NCBI GenBank assembly: GCA_944392155.1 | Contig: CALXVR010000013.1 | Location: 1-42,750, forward strand | DNA: 42,750 bases | Reading direction: 5' to 3' | Source of the DNA: an uncultured Alphaproteobacteria bacterium | GTDB taxonomy: Bacteria > Pseudomonadota > Alphaproteobacteria > RF32 > CAG-239 | Shown here: positions 7,959 through 15,517 of the stretch, piece after piece | Numbering within the stretch: the first letter of the stretch is position 1 | How the letters are laid out: each line of letters opens with the position of its first letter | Notes under the pieces: generated by a model | The model's database searches: none | What the model was told of the DNA's origin: nothing | The model's input: only the letters and a program-made list of their open reading frames with translations | Translations under genes and position numbers: made by a program

Positions 7959-10025
7959 ATGTCAGATACAGAAAATCAAGACTATTACGAAGGCGGTGCG
8001 GCAGACGCGCCGTTGATTGATTCATTAGGCAGCGCCGTAAAACGTCTTATTGATAAGGGTAAGGTTCGGGGCTATATCACAGTTGAAGAACTTAACAAAG
8101 CATTGCCTTCAGAGAGAGAAACTTCCGAACAGATTGAAGATATTATGTCGGAAATTTCGGATATGGGAATTAGTATTATATCCGAATCCGATGCAGATAA
8201 TTTTGAGCCGGATGTGATCGAGGAAGAAGAAGATTATGATGAGTCCGGTAACTTTGACGAGAAAGAATTAGGTCGCTCTGATGACCCTGTCCGTATGTAT
8301 TTGAAAGAAATGGGTACGGTAGAACTCTTATCCAGAGAAGGTGAAATCGCTATTGCAAAGCGTATTGAGGCCGGAAAAACCGTGATGATTGACGGTTTGT
8401 GCGAAAGCCCGATGACTTTGAAAGCTATTGCAGGTTGGCGTGACGACCTTGTTGAAGGTAAAATGCAGCTCCGTGATATCGTCGATTTGGAAATGATGTA
8501 TGGCGATGATCCCGAGGCTTTGGCTTATGAAGATGATGAGGCTCCGGTTGATTTGGATAAGGTTGCCGAAGAATTGGAAACCAAAGAAAGCCTTGATGAT
8601 ATTGACGATGATCTTGATGATGATATGGAATTGGAAGACACCGTCGATGATGAAGTTGAAGATGAAGATGATGCTTCAGATTTAGGTGAAGACGGTGATG
8701 ACGATACTTCTTCTTCCGGTGATGACGATGATGAGGATGGTGTCGGCGGTAGAGCCGCAGCTTCTGTTTCAGCTATGGAAGAGGCATTGTTGCAACCTGT
8801 TTTGGAAATTTTGAATAAAATCTCAAGCTATTATGATGATTTGAAAAAAATTCAAAGCCAACGTATTGCTGCCGTTTTGGCCGGAAAAAATATCAGCCCG
8901 AGCGTTGAGAAAAAATATTTGCAGGTGAAAAAAGAGTTGGTTGAGTTGATGAGCTCTATTCACTTGAACGCAACGCGTATCGAGCAATTGGTTGAACAAC
9001 TTAATGATTTGAACAAAAGGTTGATGGGTCTTGAGGGTAAGTTGTTGCGTTATGCTTTGTCCTGCAAGATTAAACGTGAAGACTTTTTGCTTGCTTATCA
9101 AAAATCTGAGCTTGATCCGAAATGGATTGAAAATATATCTCACAAAACAGATAAACATTGGAAAATGTTTGTTGAAAAATATGGTGCAGAAATTGCCGAG
9201 CTGCGCGATAATGTAGCAAAAATGGCTCAGGAATGCGGTTTGCCAATTACGGAATATCGCAGAATGGTTGATACCATAAAAAAAGGTGAGCGCGAGGCTG
9301 AAAGAGCTAAAAAAGAGATGATTGAGGCTAACTTGCGCTTGGTTATTTCTATTGCTAAAAAATATACAAACCGCGGTTTACAGTTCTTGGATTTGATTCA
9401 GGAAGGTAATATCGGTTTGATGAAAGCCGTTGATAAATTTGAATATCGCCGCGGTTATAAGTTTTCGACTTATGCAACTTGGTGGATTAGACAAGCGATT
9501 ACGCGTTCTATTGCTGACCAAGCCAGAACTATTCGTATTCCGGTTCATATGATTGAGACAATTAACAAATTGGTCAGAACTTCTCGTCAGATGTTGTCGG
9601 AGATGGGCAGAGAGCCTGTGCCGGAAGAGTTGGCCGAGCGTTTGTCCATGCCTTTGGAAAAAGTTCGTAAGGTTATGAAAATTGCCAAAGAACCGGTTTC
9701 TTTGGAAGCACCGGTCGGTGATGAAGAAGATTCTTCTTTAGGTGATTTTATCGCAGATGAGAGCGCTTTGCAGCCGCTTGATTCAGCAATTCATTCTAAC
9801 CTTAAAGAGACTTGCACGAGAATTTTGTCGTCCTTGACCCCGAGAGAAGAACGTGTCTTGCGTATGCGCTTCGGTATAGGTATGAATACAGATCATACCT
9901 TGGAAGAGGTAGGACAACAGTTTAATGTTACACGTGAGCGTATTCGTCAGATTGAGGCAAAAGCTTTGCGTAAACTTAAACATCCGTCAAGGTCGCGTAA
10001 GTTGCGGTCTTTCTTGGATAACTAA
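7959..10025 (+). CDS. rpoD: RNA polymerase primary sigma factor RpoD (sigma-70)
   Basis: 688 residues. It directs RNA polymerase to housekeeping promoters. Region 1.1 is at the N-terminus and [20 protein letters not shown] marks region 1.2. A non-conserved insert follows with a very acidic stretch (about 185-260, long runs of Asp and Glu). Region 2 reads [20 protein letters not shown] with the -10-binding [20 protein letters not shown]. Region 4 ends with [20 protein letters not shown], which reads the -35. TTGACA-N17-TATATT type promoters in this window agree with it. A GGAA sequence precedes the start. Confidence 0.97.
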   Translation: MSDTENQDYYEGGAADAPLIDSLGSAVKRLIDKGKVRGYITVEELNKALPSERETSEQIEDIMSEISDMGISIISESDADNFEPDVIEEEEDYDESGNFDEKELGRSDDPVRMYLKEMGTVELLSREGEIAIAKRIEAGKTVMIDGLCESPMTLKAIAGWRDDLVEGKMQLRDIVDLEMMYGDDPEALAYEDDEAPVDLDKVAEELETKESLDDIDDDLDDDMELEDTVDDEVEDEDDASDLGEDGDDDTSSSGDDDDEDGVGGRAAASVSAMEEALLQPVLEILNKISSYYDDLKKIQSQRIAAVLAGKNISPSVEKKYLQVKKELVELMSSIHLNATRIEQLVEQLNDLNKRLMGLEGKLLRYALSCKIKREDFLLAYQKSELDPKWIENISHKTDKHWKMFVEKYGAEIAELRDNVAKMAQECGLPITEYRRMVDTIKKGEREAERAKKEMIEANLRLVISIAKKYTNRGLQFLDLIQEGNIGLMKAVDKFEYRRGYKFSTYATWWIRQAITRSIADQARTIRIPVHMIETINKLVRTSRQMLSEMGREPVPEELAERLSMPLEKVRKVMKIAKEPVSLEAPVGDEEDSSLGDFIADESALQPLDSAIHSNLKETCTRILSSLTPREERVLRMRFGIGMNTDHTLEEVGQQFNVTRERIRQIEAKALRKLKHPSRSRKLRSFLDN

Positions 10026-10035
10026 AGTTAGAAAG

Positions 10036-10060
10036 CCCTGCGAAAAGCGGGGTTTTTTTT
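10036..10060 (+). terminator. rpoD terminator
   Basis: Stem CCCTGC (10036-10041) with GCGGGG (10047-10052) and GAAAA loop, then eight T. Confidence 0.88.
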
Positions 10061-10071
10061 ATAAGAAGTAT

Positions 10072-10100
10072 TTGACAGAATATTTTAGGAAGCGTATATT
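10072..10100 (+). promoter_or_regulatory. Strong promoter of the orphan gene at 10131
   Basis: TTGACA (10072-10077), 17-base spacer, TATATT (10095-10100). It implies a leader of about 24 bases with no Shine-Dalgarno sequence. Confidence 0.8.
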
Positions 10101-10130
10101 TCCGAACGTAAATCTTATATATTGTATATT

Positions 10131-10538
10131 ATGAATGCAGATGAATTATTAAAGGAAGCGCGAGGAAGTTCAGTAGCCGCGTTGCGATTGGGTAAGGATA
10201 TCGTTAATGGCGATGTTGAATTACCGATTGGAAAAATGATTGAGGCTTTCTCTATTATTTATCAGATCTATTTGGGATATGGTAAGGAATATGACGAAGC
10301 TAAAACAGAACAGGAAAAAGAACGGTCTTTACACTGGTTAAATATGTTTCAAAAGTTGGTAAATGACTTTTATGAAGTCTTTTTCAATTTTGAGATTGAA
10401 ATATTGTCATATTTATCTGGTTTGAAAAAATCCGAGATGACAGAAGATGAAGTGAAAACCGTGAAGAATTTCCTGAAAGCAAGTCAGAAGGACGATAATT
10501 TATCGGCAGAACTCAAAAATTTTGAGTTAGCTGAATAA
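10131..10538 (+). CDS. Hypothetical helical protein
   Basis: Not recognised. 135 residues from ATG 10131 (MNADELLKEARGSS). An in-frame start nine bases earlier is possible. The protein is predicted mostly helical, acidic towards the C-terminus, with no signal peptide or membrane segment, so probably cytoplasmic. It stands alone between two terminators with its own TTGACA/TATATT promoter. The leader CTTATATATTGTATATT carries no ribosome site, as for several other orphan genes here. Confidence 0.75.
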   Translation: MNADELLKEARGSSVAALRLGKDIVNGDVELPIGKMIEAFSIIYQIYLGYGKEYDEAKTEQEKERSLHWLNMFQKLVNDFYEVFFNFEIEILSYLSGLKKSEMTEDEVKTVKNFLKASQKDDNLSAELKNFELAE

Positions 10539-10554
10539 ATGAGGTTCTAATTAA

Positions 10555-10598
10555 AAGAGCATTTAAGGCTTTAGAAGTCTTTAAATGCTCTTTTTTTT
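10555..10598 (+). terminator. Terminator after the orphan gene
   Basis: Stem AGAGCATTTAA/TTAAATGCTCT (10557-10591) with inner pairing, followed by a T run. Confidence 0.85.
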
Positions 10599-10669
10599 GT
10601 ATAAATGTTTGACAAAATCAATTTTTGGAATTAGTTTTTATCCGTTTAATTTAAAAATATAGAGTTATT

Positions 10670-11128
10670 ATGGAAAAAAGAGTGTTAGCGGTTAAGACTG
10701 CTGAGCAGGCTTTCGCATTAATGAAAAGTATGCTCGCTGCCAATATGGTGGATAACGAGCTGGTAGAAAAAGACGTTAAGACAGGCGCCGAAGTAGGTTC
10801 TGGAGATGTCTTTGACGAAAACTCCAAAGCTTGGTATCATCTGCAGCTTGTATGGTTGAAAAGAGGAGACGATGAACTAGTTGGTTGTCCTTGCTTTGTT
10901 TGTCCGTTTAAGGGAATTTTGCCGGATGGAACAAAGGTGGATACACTTGTTTATGTAAAAGCTTTTTCAACCAAGGCTTTGCATAACTGCAAACTCCATC
11001 GTAAAGGTGAAGAGCTGGAGTGGACGGAAATCAAGGACGGCGATGAATTTGTTATGAAAGCAGAAGCCGGACGTTTTCCTGAAGAACGTTTTCTCTACCG
11101 TGGCGGAGAGATTTTTGAGTTGAAGTAG
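10670..11128 (+). CDS. Hypothetical protein with CPCFVCPF cysteine cluster
   Basis: Not recognised. 152 residues, cytoplasmic by appearance. The middle holds GCPCFVCPF, three closely spaced cysteines that could bind metal or be redox active, and a later Cys-x-x-His (NCKLH). The C-terminus (EERFLYRGGEIFELK) looks like beta strands. TTGACA at 10609-10614 may be its -35, though the -10 is weak. The leader (AATATAGAGTTATT) has no clear ribosome site. A terminator follows, so it is a single-gene unit. Confidence 0.75.
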   Translation: MEKRVLAVKTAEQAFALMKSMLAANMVDNELVEKDVKTGAEVGSGDVFDENSKAWYHLQLVWLKRGDDELVGCPCFVCPFKGILPDGTKVDTLVYVKAFSTKALHNCKLHRKGEELEWTEIKDGDEFVMKAEAGRFPEERFLYRGGEIFELK

Positions 11129-11148
11129 TCTTTCGCTTCTATTTTTTT

Positions 11149-11187
11149 AATCCTTGCAAAATGTGAATTTTGCGAGGATTATTTTTT
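11149..11187 (+). terminator. Terminator after the cysteine-cluster gene
   Basis: Stem AATCCTTGCAAAAT (11149-11162) with ATTTTGCGAGGATT (11167-11180), one mismatch, then T-rich sequence. Confidence 0.88.
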
Positions 11188-11196
11188 AAATTATGC

Positions 11197-11225
11197 TTGA
11201 CTTAAGCGGACGAATTTCATATCTT
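11197..11225 (+). promoter_or_regulatory. tRNA-Ile promoter
   Basis: TTGACT (11197-11202), 17-base spacer, TATCTT (11220-11225), 13 bases before the tRNA. GC before the -35 gives the shared GCTTGAC block. Confidence 0.75.
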
Positions 11226-11238
11226 CTTTTTTGTCATC

Positions 11239-11315
11239 GGGCCCTTAGCTCAGTTGGTTAGAGCAGGCCGCTCATAACGGTCTGGTCGCAGGTTCGAGTC
11301 CGGCAGGGCCCACCA
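11239..11315 (+). tRNA. tRNA-Ile2 (anticodon CAT)
   Basis: 77-base cloverleaf: acceptor GGGCCCT/AGGGCCC, D arm AGCTCAGTTGGTTAGAGC, anticodon loop CTCATAA (CAT), T loop TTCGAGT, discriminator A, encoded CCA. The body closely follows E. coli tRNA-Ile2 (TTAGCTCAG, GGTCGC variable region) rather than a methionine tRNA. It should therefore be lysidine-modified by TilS and read AUA. Its 3' region is partly duplicated about 250 bases downstream. Confidence 0.93.
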
Positions 11316-11316
11316 T

Positions 11317-11349
11317 AAAAAAACTCTCCCATAGCGGAGAGTTTTTTTT
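11317..11349 (+). terminator. tRNA-Ile terminator
   Basis: Stem ACTCTCC/GGAGAGT with CATAGC loop, then eight T. Confidence 0.88.
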
Positions 11350-11556
11350 ATGGTGATTTGTGGACAAGAAGCTGCGACGGTCGCAGGGCTCGCAGCAAAA
11401 AAAATGTTTGGGGAACATTTTTTTTTGCGAGAGCTATAGCAGCGGTTAGGCGGTGATTTGCCGACAGGCGATAGAGCCGCCGTTACGGCTGGCTTGTCCG
11501 AAGCGAAGTTATTGAGCGTGAAAACGCGAAATTTACGAAGCAAGAAGAGTCCGGCA

Positions 11557-11588
11557 GAAAAAACTCTCCCATAGCGGAGAGTTTTTTT
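11557..11588 (+). terminator. Second copy of the tRNA-Ile terminator
   Basis: Same hairpin as 11317-11349, seven T, preceded by the tRNA remnant GAGTCCGGCAG. Confidence 0.8.
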
Positions 11589-11616
11589 ATGGTGATTTGT
11601 GCGGATAAGAGCTTAA

Positions 11617-12000
11617 TTAATAGCCGTTTTGTTGTTGGGCGCGTATCTTCATTGCTAAGATTTCGTTTGGATTAATTCTTTTTATGATTCGTTTTTGCGG
11701 AACAAAGTCTTGAATAACGTTTTGTAATTTTGCTTCAACTCGACTAACCAATTCTTCCGGTGATGTAGGAACTTTTATAAAAATTTGGTTGAAGTAGTTA
11801 CGGACACAGATATCACTTTTAGGAAGAAATTCTACGGTGCCTTTTTGAACCATATTGTCGGCAATCCTTTTATTCTTTTCATCTAAGGTGTCATAATTGA
11901 TTATGATATAGGCGCAATCAGAGCAATTTTCGCCGTTGCAGCCGGAATCTATGGTTTCAATATGATTACGAAAGAAACGATTTTGTATGACACATATCAG
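11617..12000 (-). pseudogene. Cysteine-cluster protein lacking a normal start (truncated or frameshifted)
   Basis: Not recognised. The frame is open from 12000 to the TAA at 11617, but the only standard start is an internal ATG at 11853, which would drop a cysteine cluster (GCNGENCSDC) that looks like a metal site. Upstream, another frame reads NNPTDFHPYLIVTDMC, and a single-base shift near 11990 would join the two. It is therefore probably a damaged gene, or one with a rare start codon. The retained part ends KRINPNEILAMKIRAQQQNGY. Confidence 0.45.
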
Positions 12001-12042
12001 TTACGATTAGATATGGGTGGAAATCCGTTGGATTATTAAACA

Positions 12043-12074
12043 AAAAAGAGCAGGGGTGTTTTCCTGCTCTTTTT
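12043..12074. terminator. Bidirectional terminator
   Basis: AAAAAGAGCAGG (12043-12054) pairs perfectly with CCTGCTCTTTTT (12063-12074). A and T runs on both sides suit both strands. It lies just after the stop of the minus-strand HAD-like gene. Confidence 0.85.
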
Positions 12075-12088
12075 GTTAGAGATATGAC

Positions 12089-12475
12089 TTATTCCATTAC
12101 TTTTACCGAAGCAAAGTTTGATGGAATTTGTCTTTGATTAATAAAATCAAAACTATCAGCCCACGGGAGAATGTGGGTGGCATCAAAGTTTTTTGCCGGC
12201 CTTTCATTATCTACTACTATTCCGGTTACAAAGAGCTCATAGTTGCTCAATGAACCTTTAGCGATAAAGGTGAATTTTTCTACATCTACCCCAAATTTTT
12301 TTAGGAGTTCGCGCATTTGATGCGGAGTCCAACTGTAGATGTAAATTTTTGCGCCTTTGTTCAGAGCCTCAATCATTGTCTCATAGAGTTTCTGATTAAG
12401 TGAATATCCAAAATCAGATAACAGTAAGGTGCCTTGTATATCTACAAGGGAACCTTTAACGACCATTTTGTTCAT
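12089..12475 (-). CDS. HAD-superfamily-like protein, altered motif I
   Basis: 128 residues. The outline of a small HAD hydrolase is visible: motif I VDIQGTLL (Asp12), motif II at YSWT (47-50), a conserved-type Lys in the middle and an acidic VVDNE before the C-terminal part. The usual DxDGT has Gln14 in place of the second Asp, which normally acts as general acid, so phosphatase activity is doubtful. No cap domain. Role unknown. It has its own promoter at 12519-12547 and a leader (AAAACATATATT) without a ribosome site, nearly identical to that of the gene at 41829-42089. Confidence 0.65.
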   Translation of the reverse strand: MNKMVVKGSLVDIQGTLLLSDFGYSLNQKLYETMIEALNKGAKIYIYSWTPHQMRELLKKFGVDVEKFTFIAKGSLSNYELFVTGIVVDNERPAKNFDATHILPWADSFDFINQRQIPSNFASVKVME

Positions 12476-12518
12476 AATATATGTTTTTGGGGGTTATAAT
12501 AATCTAATTAGTTTGATT

Positions 12519-12547
12519 AGGATATTGATTTTTTGCGTAAAAGTCAA
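12519..12547 (-). promoter_or_regulatory. Promoter of the HAD-like gene
   Basis: Minus strand TTGACT (12542-12547), 17-base spacer, TATCCT (12519-12524). CTAATTAG just downstream is a possible operator. The rest of the 230-base gap up to 12713 is AT-rich and shows nothing firm. Confidence 0.55.
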
Positions 12548-12713
12548 TTGTTTTGTCTAATATTGTTTTTCTTTGAGAGTTTTTTGTTGCTTTCAGCAAC
12601 TATTTGTGGAATATGTCTTTTTTCTAATTATATAAGAACTATCTAATATTATCCGCTGTTTATTTTCAGAAATTGACATACATTGGCTCTGACTTTTCAG
12701 AAGGAGTATTTTA

Positions 12714-12881
12714 ATGTCAGAAAATGAAGAATATTTAAAAGAAATAAGATTAATTACGGAAGCTTTTAATGATTTATTCGGAAAATTAAAAAAGCGAGGG
12801 TTTAAGCAGACACAATTTTTTTTGAGTGTTGCTTATGAAGCTTATACACGAGATGTGTATGAGGAGATTCGCAAAGATTAA
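12714..12881 (+). CDS. Small hypothetical protein
   Basis: Not recognised. 55 residues (MSENEEYLKEIRLITEAFND to YEEIRKD), charged and probably helical, with a good GAAGGAG ribosome site seven bases before ATG. It lies 87 bases upstream of the XRE regulator gene on the same strand and could be co-transcribed with it. A regulator or toxin-antitoxin partner role is only a guess. Confidence 0.6.
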   Translation: MSENEEYLKEIRLITEAFNDLFGKLKKRGFKQTQFFLSVAYEAYTRDVYEEIRKD

Positions 12882-12968
12882 GTATTCTGAATTTTTGTTC
12901 ACCTTGTCGCAGATAATATGAAATCTAGTTCATAGATAAAAGTTTTATTTTATGGTATAGGGTGCGAT

Positions 12969-13316
12969 ATGGAGAAGGATTTGAACAAATATTTGGGATT
13001 GAAAGTTCGTTCTTTGCGCGAAAATGCACAAATGACGCAGGAAGAGCTTGCAAATGTTTGTGACGTGAGCTGGCGAACAATATCTAATGTGGAAAGAGGT
13101 TGTGTTACGCCTGATTTAGCTTTGGTTTGCAAAATATCTAAAAAGTTTAATGTCGGTTTGGATGATTTATTGAATATTGAGGTTCAAAAAAGGAAATCTC
13201 GGTCCAGAATAGCTACGGAAAATTTGTTGATTGAGCGAATTAAAACGATTGATGATCCGATGCTTGATTGTGTGGTAGAGCAGCTTAATGTGATTTTGAA
13301 ATATTTTGGAGCATAA
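12969..13316 (+). CDS. XRE-family transcriptional regulator
   Basis: 115 residues. An N-terminal Cro/CI helix-turn-helix spans about 9-66: LRENAQMTQEELANVCDVSW then RTISNVERGCVTPDLALVCK. The C-terminal 45 residues (KSRSRIATENLLIERIKTID) are helical and may dimerise. It binds DNA; targets unknown. The stop lies ten bases before the LysR gene start, so the two form a likely operon. Confidence 0.88.
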   Translation: MEKDLNKYLGLKVRSLRENAQMTQEELANVCDVSWRTISNVERGCVTPDLALVCKISKKFNVGLDDLLNIEVQKRKSRSRIATENLLIERIKTIDDPMLDCVVEQLNVILKYFGA

Positions 13317-13323
13317 TCAGACA

Positions 13324-14205
13324 ATGAGGATTGGTGATAAGTTAATATTATTGCGAAAAATATTGAGTTTTGCTGCTGTGGCAAAAACCGGAAATGTTAC
13401 GGCAGCAGCCCTTGAAAATGGAATGAAACAGTCGAATTTGTCCGGATATGTGAAAGATTTGGAAGCTAAAGTCGGTACAAAATTATTTGAGTATGGCGAC
13501 AGAAGAATGATTTTGACCGAAGCCGGTAAAAACTTGTATGAAATAAGCTGCGGCATTGAAAAATCTATTTATAAAATTGATACTTATAAACAATATGGAA
13601 ATAATGTGAGCGGGGCTGTCCGCCTTTGGACAAGTGATGGTTTGGCTGCTGCTTATCTTTCCTCATGTCTACCTGGTTTTTATCAGCTTTATCCAGATGT
13701 CAGAATAGAAATTTTGTGTTCTATCGAGGCGCCTTCCGTTCTTTATGATGCAGATTTGGCCGTAGTTTATGATAAACCTATACATCCTGATGCTATTGTT
13801 TTGTTTAAGCATAATTTGCGTTTTGGTTTATTTGCTTCCAAAGATTATTTAGCTAATTTCGGTTATCCTAAAAATATGGAAGATATTCAGAAAAATCATA
13901 GACTCTGTGTGCGATCAAATTATCGTGAAGTTTGGAGTGAGTGGCGTGATTTTGTTGAAAATTGTAACTATGTGGCAGCGGAAACAAATTCGTCATCAAT
14001 GCTTATGCAACTTACAAAAAACGGTATAGGCATTGCTTTGCATCCTTTTGGTGTGGGCTTAAAGGAAGATAATTTGGTTTGCTTGGATAAAATTAAGTTT
14101 GAATTATCACATCCGTTTTGGATAGTTTCTTATAAAGATGTTAAAGATCAAAAAAAGGTTAGAGTACTTATTGATTATATTAAGAAAGCAACTGCTTCAT
14201 TATAA
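13324..14205 (+). CDS. LysR-family transcriptional regulator
   Basis: 293 residues from ATG 13324; a TTG six codons earlier overlaps the preceding gene and is less likely. The winged helix-turn-helix covers about 8-70 (SFAAVAKTGNVTAAALENGM, KQSNLSGYVKDLEAKVGTKL). A full-length periplasmic-binding-like effector domain follows (about 90-290). Effector and targets unknown. Its 3' end overlaps the convergent short LysR-like gene by 26 bases, and both share the recognition-helix signature ENG-x-KQ-x-NLS. Confidence 0.88.
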   Translation: MRIGDKLILLRKILSFAAVAKTGNVTAAALENGMKQSNLSGYVKDLEAKVGTKLFEYGDRRMILTEAGKNLYEISCGIEKSIYKIDTYKQYGNNVSGAVRLWTSDGLAAAYLSSCLPGFYQLYPDVRIEILCSIEAPSVLYDADLAVVYDKPIHPDAIVLFKHNLRFGLFASKDYLANFGYPKNMEDIQKNHRLCVRSNYREVWSEWRDFVENCNYVAAETNSSSMLMQLTKNGIGIALHPFGVGLKEDNLVCLDKIKFELSHPFWIVSYKDVKDQKKVRVLIDYIKKATASL

Positions 14206-14731
14206 AATCATATAAAGAAACCGCTTGCGGTTTGTCCATTTTGCAAGTCAGCCATAATTTTTGAGATAAATTTCCCGGTGTGGTGAGTTTGGTGTATTCG
14301 CATGACCAAAGAGGTTCTTGCGTCAAAATGCTTAAGTCTGCCTCTTGCGGGGAGGATATGATAACGACTTTGTATGTCGGATGTTGGTTTTCAAATTCAT
14401 TTAGATTTTTCAGACATAGCTCAGGACTTAAAAAAATTTTTATTTGTTTAGTATCTTTGGGAGTAATTAACTTCTCGAGTTCTTGCAGGTTATTTTCTAT
14501 GTTTGTTGCTATTTTTGAAATAAGAATTCCTTGTTGGGTTGGGGTAACACCTTGATTGCTTCTTTGTAAAAGGGTTATTCCCGTGGCGTTTTCAAAATCT
14601 GTTAAAAGGTGGCTGAGATTGGCTTGCTTTATGCCGTTTTCTTGAGCGACTTTAGATATTTTTCCGTTTTTTAAAACTGCATTAAAGTAAAGCAGAGTCT
14701 TTATTTTTGATAGTTTTTGTTTGATGTTCAT
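14180..14731 (-). CDS. Short LysR-like regulator with reduced effector domain
   Basis: 183 residues against about 300 for the family. The helix-turn-helix (NAVLKNGKISKVAQENGIKQ then ANLSHLLTDFENATGITLLQ) is intact and resembles the convergent neighbour. Only about 90 residues follow the linker helix, enough for part of one effector subdomain (IKIFLSPELCLKNLNEFENQ). It could be a degraded copy or a DNA-binding partner that forms mixed dimers. The leader shows no ribosome site. Confidence 0.75.
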   Translation of the reverse strand: MNIKQKLSKIKTLLYFNAVLKNGKISKVAQENGIKQANLSHLLTDFENATGITLLQRSNQGVTPTQQGILISKIATNIENNLQELEKLITPKDTKQIKIFLSPELCLKNLNEFENQHPTYKVVIISSPQEADLSILTQEPLWSCEYTKLTTPGNLSQKLWLTCKMDKPQAVSLYDFIMKQLLS

Positions 14732-14827
14732 TTTTTATAATCTCATGTTTCATGTGACTCAAAATATATAGCTTATTATAATATTAGTATATTTTAATCT
14801 GGTTCTGGTCAAGATTATAATAGTTTT

Positions 14828-15418
14828 ATGAATGAAAAATCTATAGAAATAGTTGTTGTCCAGAATCAGGCGGATTTTGATGAGGTTATGAAAATCCGAC
14901 GCAAAGTTTTTGTTGAAGAACAAAAAATTCCCGAAGAAAAAGAGTTTGATGGTAACGATTTTGTTTCTACGCATATCTTAGCAAAAATTGATGGTGTTGG
15001 TGTCGGAACCATGAGAATACGCTATTTTGCCGATTTTACAAAATTTGAGCGAATGGCCGTATTGCGAGGATTTCGCAAAACAAGTGTTTCTGATAAAATT
15101 ATGAATAAAGGTTTTGATTTTGTTGCGCGAAAAGGGTATCGGCAAGTTTACGGAATGTGTAAAAAAGAACTTTTGGATAGGTGGGGAGCTTGCGGTTATC
15201 AACGGATTGAAGGCGCGCCCGTTTTAAAACATAACGGGATGGAACTTATTCCGATAAAAAGAGAACTTCCTAAAAACGGCAAAGCTTTACATATATGTTC
15301 GCATCCGGAACTATTGACGGCAAGGGAAGATGCTTGGGATGATGTTTGGGCAGAAGTTTCTGACGTAAACTTGATAAAAATAGCCGGTTTGAAAAATAAG
15401 CTTTCTTCTGAAAAATAG
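14828..15418 (+). CDS. GNAT-family N-acetyltransferase
   Basis: 196 residues. The first 150 form a GNAT domain: FDEVMKIRRKVFVEEQKIPE at the start as in ElaA-type proteins, the THILAKIDGVGVGTMRIRYF strands, and FERMAVLRGFRKTSVSDKIM where acetyl-CoA phosphates should bind. The last 45 residues are an extension with KALHICSHPELLTAREDAWD. Substrate unknown. It is divergent from the short LysR-like gene across a 96-base gap, so that regulator may control it (inference). No clear ribosome site. Confidence 0.78.
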   Translation: MNEKSIEIVVVQNQADFDEVMKIRRKVFVEEQKIPEEKEFDGNDFVSTHILAKIDGVGVGTMRIRYFADFTKFERMAVLRGFRKTSVSDKIMNKGFDFVARKGYRQVYGMCKKELLDRWGACGYQRIEGAPVLKHNGMELIPIKRELPKNGKALHICSHPELLTAREDAWDDVWAEVSDVNLIKIAGLKNKLSSEK

Positions 15419-15517
15419 TTTTTTGACAAAAAAATAGACATTTAAAATTTATTATGCTAAAAACAGGAGAGTTTTTAGCATAATTTTAGATATATTATAA
15501 CCCTTAAATATTTTTAT

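Larger units (their letters stand above)
11296..11601 (+). repeat. tRNA-Ile-linked direct repeat, 240-251-bp period
   Basis: GAGTCCGGCAG from the tRNA T arm (11296-11306) recurs at 11547-11557, where it is joined directly to a second copy of the terminator and its tail (11557-11601 against 11317-11361). The second copy lacks the 11 bases that end the acceptor and CCA. The spacer holds a long hairpin at about 11390-11433 (CTCGCA, A8TGTT, GGGG, AACAT9, GCGAG). Confidence 0.85.

Noticed and set aside
11250-11543. Minus-strand open frame ending in WWALPDSNLRPDRYE
   Set aside because: It is the antisense of tRNA-Ile plus repeat sequence, a well-known false gene type.
11962-12039. 25-codon plus-strand frame starting MITKETILYDTYQ
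   Set aside because: It is too short, has no ribosome site, and lies opposite the better-supported minus-strand cysteine-cluster frame.
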